From: Spirogloea muscicola
Taxonomy: Eukaryota; Streptophyta; Zygnematophyceae; Spirogloeales; Spirogloeaceae
NCBI GenBank assembly: GCA_009602725.1
Contig: WELB01000051.1
Location: forward strand, 233,098-250,526
Direction: 5' to 3'
Length of the DNA: 17,429 bases
Shown here: positions 15,290-17,429 of the stretch, piece by piece
Numbering within the stretch: the stretch's first letter is position 1
How the letters are laid out: each line of letters opens with the position of its first letter
The notes under the pieces: model-generated
Databases searched by the model: none
Told to the model about the DNA's origin: nothing
What the model saw: only the letters and a program-made list of their open reading frames with translations
Made by a program: the position numbers and the translations under genes

Positions 15290-15469
15290 TATTTTGGGTT
15301 CTCTTAAATCTTCAATGCCCATTAAATAGGTCTTGTTGTTTTCATTATATAACTCTTTGCGAAAGAGTATAGTAGGAGTTTTTAAGTCCGCATCTACCAT
15401 TGCCATCTCTCCATCCATTTGTTCTACAGAGCACCCTATTACAGTTCCAGGCAAATCTTGTATACTCAC
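15290..15469 (-). CDS. Unrecognised AT-rich reading frame, possible organelle gene fragment
   Basis: Minus strand from about 15469: MSIQDLPGTVIGCSVEQ, EMAMVDADLKTPTILFRK, NKTYLMGIEDLRE. It looks protein-like and balanced, in contrast to the chance frames of the GC-rich regions, but I do not recognise it. It loses its organellar composition after about 15290, so it is probably broken at the insert boundary. The start is uncertain, because the frame is open a few codons further upstream to a TGA. Confidence 0.3.
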
Positions 15470-15512
15470 GTTGGATGTTTTTAAAACATTTCATCTTTCT
15501 TTCATTTTAATT

Positions 15513-15583
15513 GGAGAAGTAACATAAAGGTAATGTATTGGATTGAAAATCCATAAGTAATGGTTCGATTCCGTCCTTGGCTT
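15513..15583 (+). tRNA. tRNA-Cys-like gene with anticodon GAA, probably a pseudogene
   Basis: Acceptor 5' arm GGAGAAG (15513-15519), D stem ACAT/ATGT around loop AAAGGTA, anticodon loop TTGAAAA (15543-15549), T loop TTCGATT (15564-15570) and 3' arm CTTGGCT (15576-15582). The body (TAACATAAAGGTAATGTATT ... TCCGTCCTTGGCT) closely recalls the plant mitochondrial tRNA-Cys(GCA) gene, but the anticodon reads GAA (Phe). The acceptor has two mismatches plus a G-T pair. These point to a decayed copy. A functional recoded tRNA is less likely. Confidence 0.6.
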
Positions 15584-15625
15584 AGTTTTCGCGTTCTGGC
15601 TTTATGTCTTGTCTTCTTCTCCTTC

Positions 15626-15699
15626 TGTCTAGAAGTGGATTAGAACCACTAACACAAGGATTTTCAGTCCTGTGCTCTAACCAACTGAGCTGTCTACAC
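15626..15699 (-). tRNA. trnF: tRNA-Phe(GAA), mitochondrial type
   Basis: Cloverleaf on the minus strand: acceptor GTGTAGA/TCTAGAC (one G-G mismatch), D arm GCTCAGTTGGTTAGAGC, anticodon loop CTGAAAA (anticodon GAA at about 15667-15665), T arm AGTGG-TTCTAAT-CCACT, discriminator A, no encoded CCA. The 3' half (TCCTTGTGTTAGTGGTTCTA) resembles plant mitochondrial tRNA-Phe rather than the plastid gene. If the region is nuclear it is probably not expressed. Confidence 0.8.
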
Positions 15700-16010
15700 A
15701 TAATTCTCATATGACCATTCAGAATCTGCTTGCTACAAATGTAAATCTTATCGAACACCTTATTGAGACTTATACGTTATTTATACGGAATTCGAAATGA
15801 TATGGCTATTACTAATGCAGAAAAACATTCAATTATATACAAAGAACCGGTCTTTAACAGGACAGGTTGTCCAACGTTGAGGATCCGGTCGTCATTTATT
15901 CGTTAACACCAATCCAGCTTGTTGCCATTGTAGCTCAAATGGCCATGAAAACATTCAAAAGTCATGTAATCTCAAAATGGATATAATAAGTATTGGATTG
16001 ACGAGATCCT

Positions 16011-16320
16011 TTGATTGTCGCCAGCGCGCTCGGCGGGGGGCCTCGGTGTTAGATTATGGGCTTTAGCTCCTTTCGTTATTCTTCATGTTATTTAAGTGTC
16101 CCACTTAGGGGAAGCGCCTGTCGCTTCCAGGTGCGGCTTGCCCGGACCGTCAGGGTGACACGTAGGCAGATCACACGTGTGATTATGTGCCTCACGCCTG
16201 TGGACTATTAGCTTAAGGGAAACCTTGGGCCAGCTCTGCAGCCGGCCCCCTCGGGCCCCCGGCGCCCACTGTGCCCATGTCTTGCATTCTTTCAGTCTAT
16301 ACAGAGGATAAGTTTGTGTA
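16011..16320. other. Unassigned GC-rich stretch with several small palindromes
   Basis: AAGTG-TCC-CACTT (16094-16106) is followed by GGAAGCG-CCTGT-CGCTTCC (16110-16128) and the perfect 14-bp palindrome ATCACACGTGTGAT (16170-16183). No coding sequence or match to the LINE repeats is seen. A structured RNA is possible but unsupported. Confidence 0.4.
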
Positions 16321-16326
16321 TTTGAA

Positions 16327-16354
16327 ACAAACGAGGCCAAATGGCCTCGTTTGT
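16327..16354. repeat. Perfect 12-bp stem-loop derived from a LINE UTR motif
   Basis: ACAAACGAGGCC (16327-16338), loop AAAT, GGCCTCGTTTGT (16343-16354). The left half and preceding GTATTTGAAACAA match the subfamily 2 LINE UTR (5118-5142; reverse of 8409-8440). There the right side reads GGCCAGTACAAAGG or GGCCAAGTACAA, so the palindrome is specific to this copy. Confidence 0.8.
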
Positions 16355-16439
16355 GTGATACGATCATACCAGGGCCACTACACCGGATAAAAACCTAGCA
16401 CTTAGTCCCCTGCTTTCTGCGCCATTCGGCTCCTCTTGA

Positions 16440-16500
16440 CCTTGTCCATTTCTTTAGGGCTGGCTTCTCCCAGCCACCAGTCAATTCGGCCGCGCTTTTG
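16440..16500 (+). mobile_element. Second copy of the 61-nt hairpin module
   Basis: It starts CCTTGTCCATTTCTTTAGGG, has a GGCTGGCTTCTCCCAGCC stem-loop, then ACCAGTCAATTCGGCCGCGC. It has the same length and end points as the insert at 9386-9446, differing by a few substitutions and compensating one-base indels. No target-site duplication is obvious (flanks CTCTTGA and TTAAATGG). Confidence 0.65.
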
Positions 16501-16683
16501 TTAAATGGCCAAGTACAAAGTCAAGCTATACAAAGGGGTGCCGGTGAGCAGAAGCTCACCCACTCTATCAGGAGCCACCGTCCTCCTTCTGCCCACTGCT
16601 CCTCCTTGCTTGCCAGCGCCCACGCCACCTGCCTTGAGCTGCTGCCGGCCTGCTTCCTGCCGGACCCTTCTGCCGTCACCGCC

Positions 16684-16997
16684 ATGGGCAAGAAGGCGAA
16701 GAAGGAGCGCGGCACTCCCTCCAAGAGCGCTGCTTCTCCATCGCTCGAGCCACATCTGAATGAAGACGGTAATGCTCTGGGTCCTGGGCTTTCGGTTAGC
16801 CCCAATTGGGTACTAATGAATAGCCCAGCCGAATACTCGGCTCATCGCCGACGTCGTCACAACTGACTGCTTTGATTCCAGGAACGCCAAACGCTCGTCG
16901 GAGGAGGCGGGTTACGCAGTCCGCCAAGCGGCGGGCGCGAAGGAACAGAAATACTCGGATCACCCAGTGGGCGACGAGTTTGTCCCACTCGCCGTAG
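16684..16997 (+). CDS. Possible small basic protein: exon 16684-16768 joined to 16882-16997
   Basis: ATG at 16684 lies in a strong eukaryotic context (ACCGCCATGGG). The first exon encodes MGKKAKKERGTPSKSAASPS and nine further residues, lysine-rich and nuclear-localisation-like. A donor at 16769 (GTAATG) and acceptor at 16880-16881 (TTCCAG) would join it in phase to an Arg-rich stretch ending at TAG 16995-16997, 66 residues in total. That second part overlaps LINE coding sequence in another frame, so the real downstream exons may have been displaced. No homology recognised. Confidence 0.3.
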
Positions 16998-17288
16998 ACG
17001 TACACGCAGCCTTTGGCACAAAATGGCTTGACCTGCTTCACCTCCTTGCGGGGCGAGCAGTGGCCCGCCGCCATGGGCAGCAGGGCGAGCAGCCTGGCTT
17101 CAGTGTCGCCGGGTCCCTCGCTCAGGTCTTCCCGACGCGCTTGGCCATCTCTTTGCAGCGGTCCCTTGCCTTCGCGGTTCACTTGCGCGCAGGCCCGAGC
17201 TTTGGCGGCGGCCTCCGGCTTCCGTCAGGGCGACGTCTATCCGCCTGCCTGTGATTCCGACTTGCATCTACTGACTGGAGGTTACTGA
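16883..17288 (+). pseudogene. LINE C-terminal relic, subfamily 1-like
   Basis: The frame reads GYAVRQAAGAKEQKYSDHPV (end of the endonuclease-like domain: A..K..KY), GDEFVPLAVDVHAAFG, KWLDLLHLLAGRAVARR, a GSLAQVFPTRLAISLQRSL block, then a one-base frameshift near 17196 into ALAAASGFRQGDVYPPACDS and DLHLLTGGY with TGA at 17286-17288. Spacing and residues match the other copies. The frameshift and the G replacing R in the terminal motif indicate decay. TGTAATATAAAG at 17306-17317 may be its UTR. Confidence 0.75.
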
Positions 17289-17324
17289 GAGTCCCCTTTG
17301 CTGCTGTAATATAAAGTTAGGTCG

Positions 17325-17399
17325 AGGGCGCCGCCGCCGCCGCCGCCGCCCCTCCTAAACCCCGGGCCGCCGCCGGCGCCGCCGCCGGCGGCGCCCGCC
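17325..17399. repeat. GCC/GGC trinucleotide-rich stretch
   Basis: There is a run of about eight GCC units at 17328-17351 and an imperfect second run at 17366-17399, separated by CCTCCTAAACCCCGGG. It lies just before a possible start codon and could be a 5' UTR microsatellite. Confidence 0.7.
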
Positions 17400-17429
17400 A
17401 TGGGGTCCGCGGCGGCGAGCAGGCCCCCT
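17400..17429 (+). CDS. Possible N-terminus of a gene running off the window (partial)
   Basis: ATG at 17400 lies in a good context (CCGCCATGGGG) and gives MGSAAASRPP, ten codons to the end of the window. Composition alone cannot distinguish this from chance in GC-rich DNA. Confidence 0.25.
   Translation, partial: MGSAAASRPP

Larger units (their letters stand above)
15285..16010. other. AT-rich insert resembling transferred mitochondrial DNA
   Basis: Base composition changes abruptly from GC-rich to AT-rich near 15285 and back near 16010. Two organelle-style tRNA genes lie inside in opposite orientation with only 42 bases between them. The nuclear context (host gene on one side, LINE material on the other) suggests a nuclear insertion of mitochondrial DNA. 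An assembly chimera is the alternative. The 15700-16010 part holds no recognised gene. Confidence 0.6.

Noticed and set aside
15932-15960. Possible third tRNA start (CATTGTAGCTCAAATGG)
   Set aside because: No anticodon arm, T arm or acceptor partner can be folded downstream.
16811-16817. TACTAAT as a canonical branch point
   Set aside because: It lies about 65 bases before the proposed acceptor, which is too far; CTGAC at 16863 is a likelier position, and the intron itself is uncertain.

Overview
The window looks like the extreme left end of a nuclear chromosome (or contig) of a GC-rich photosynthetic eukaryote, most likely a green alga. The first 48 bases are degenerate plant-type telomeric repeats (CCCTAAA and variants) in the orientation expected at a left end. 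The one convincing host gene is intron-rich and resembles the plant GALS/GT92 glycosyltransferases. An AT-rich insert carries tRNA genes that look like green-plant mitochondrial ones. A trebouxiophyte alga would fit, but the species cannot be named from this sequence.

Layout. Bases 1-262 are telomeric repeats abutting what looks like one end of a DNA transposon. Bases 263-1240 are very GC-rich with no credible gene but with eight CACGTG palindromes. Bases 1240-11850 are a graveyard of 5'-truncated non-LTR retrotransposons (LINEs) on both strands. About a dozen copies of the same C-terminal end (SDLxxLTRGY then stop) can be counted in the window, yet no reverse transcriptase core is visible. 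The longest copy (about 3285-4603) keeps a CxCG...HxxxC knuckle and an R2-type restriction-like endonuclease domain. Three LINE subfamilies with different 3' UTRs share one terminal cassette, a small hairpin (GGGCTGGC...GCCAGCCC) followed by a short tail. This cassette is present in at least 25 copies.

Bases 12246-15108 hold a 7-exon GT92-like gene whose exon phases all agree, with two of its six introns of the rare GC-AG class. Bases about 15285-16010 are an AT-rich block resembling transferred mitochondrial DNA, with an intact-looking tRNA-Phe and a tRNA-Cys-like gene whose anticodon reads GAA. Bases 16011-17429 hold short palindromes, a second copy of a 61-nt hairpin module, a possible first exon of a small basic protein, one more LINE C-terminal relic, a GCC repeat and the first ten codons of a possible gene running off the end.

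The most interesting signal is the hairpin cassette. At 9380-9452 a 61-nt copy sits cleanly inside a LINE coding relic, flanked by a 6-bp target-site duplication (TCAATG). The uninterrupted site is visible in another copy near 1708-1727. This suggests that the LINE 3'-end hairpin moves on its own as a minimal non-autonomous element near this telomere.
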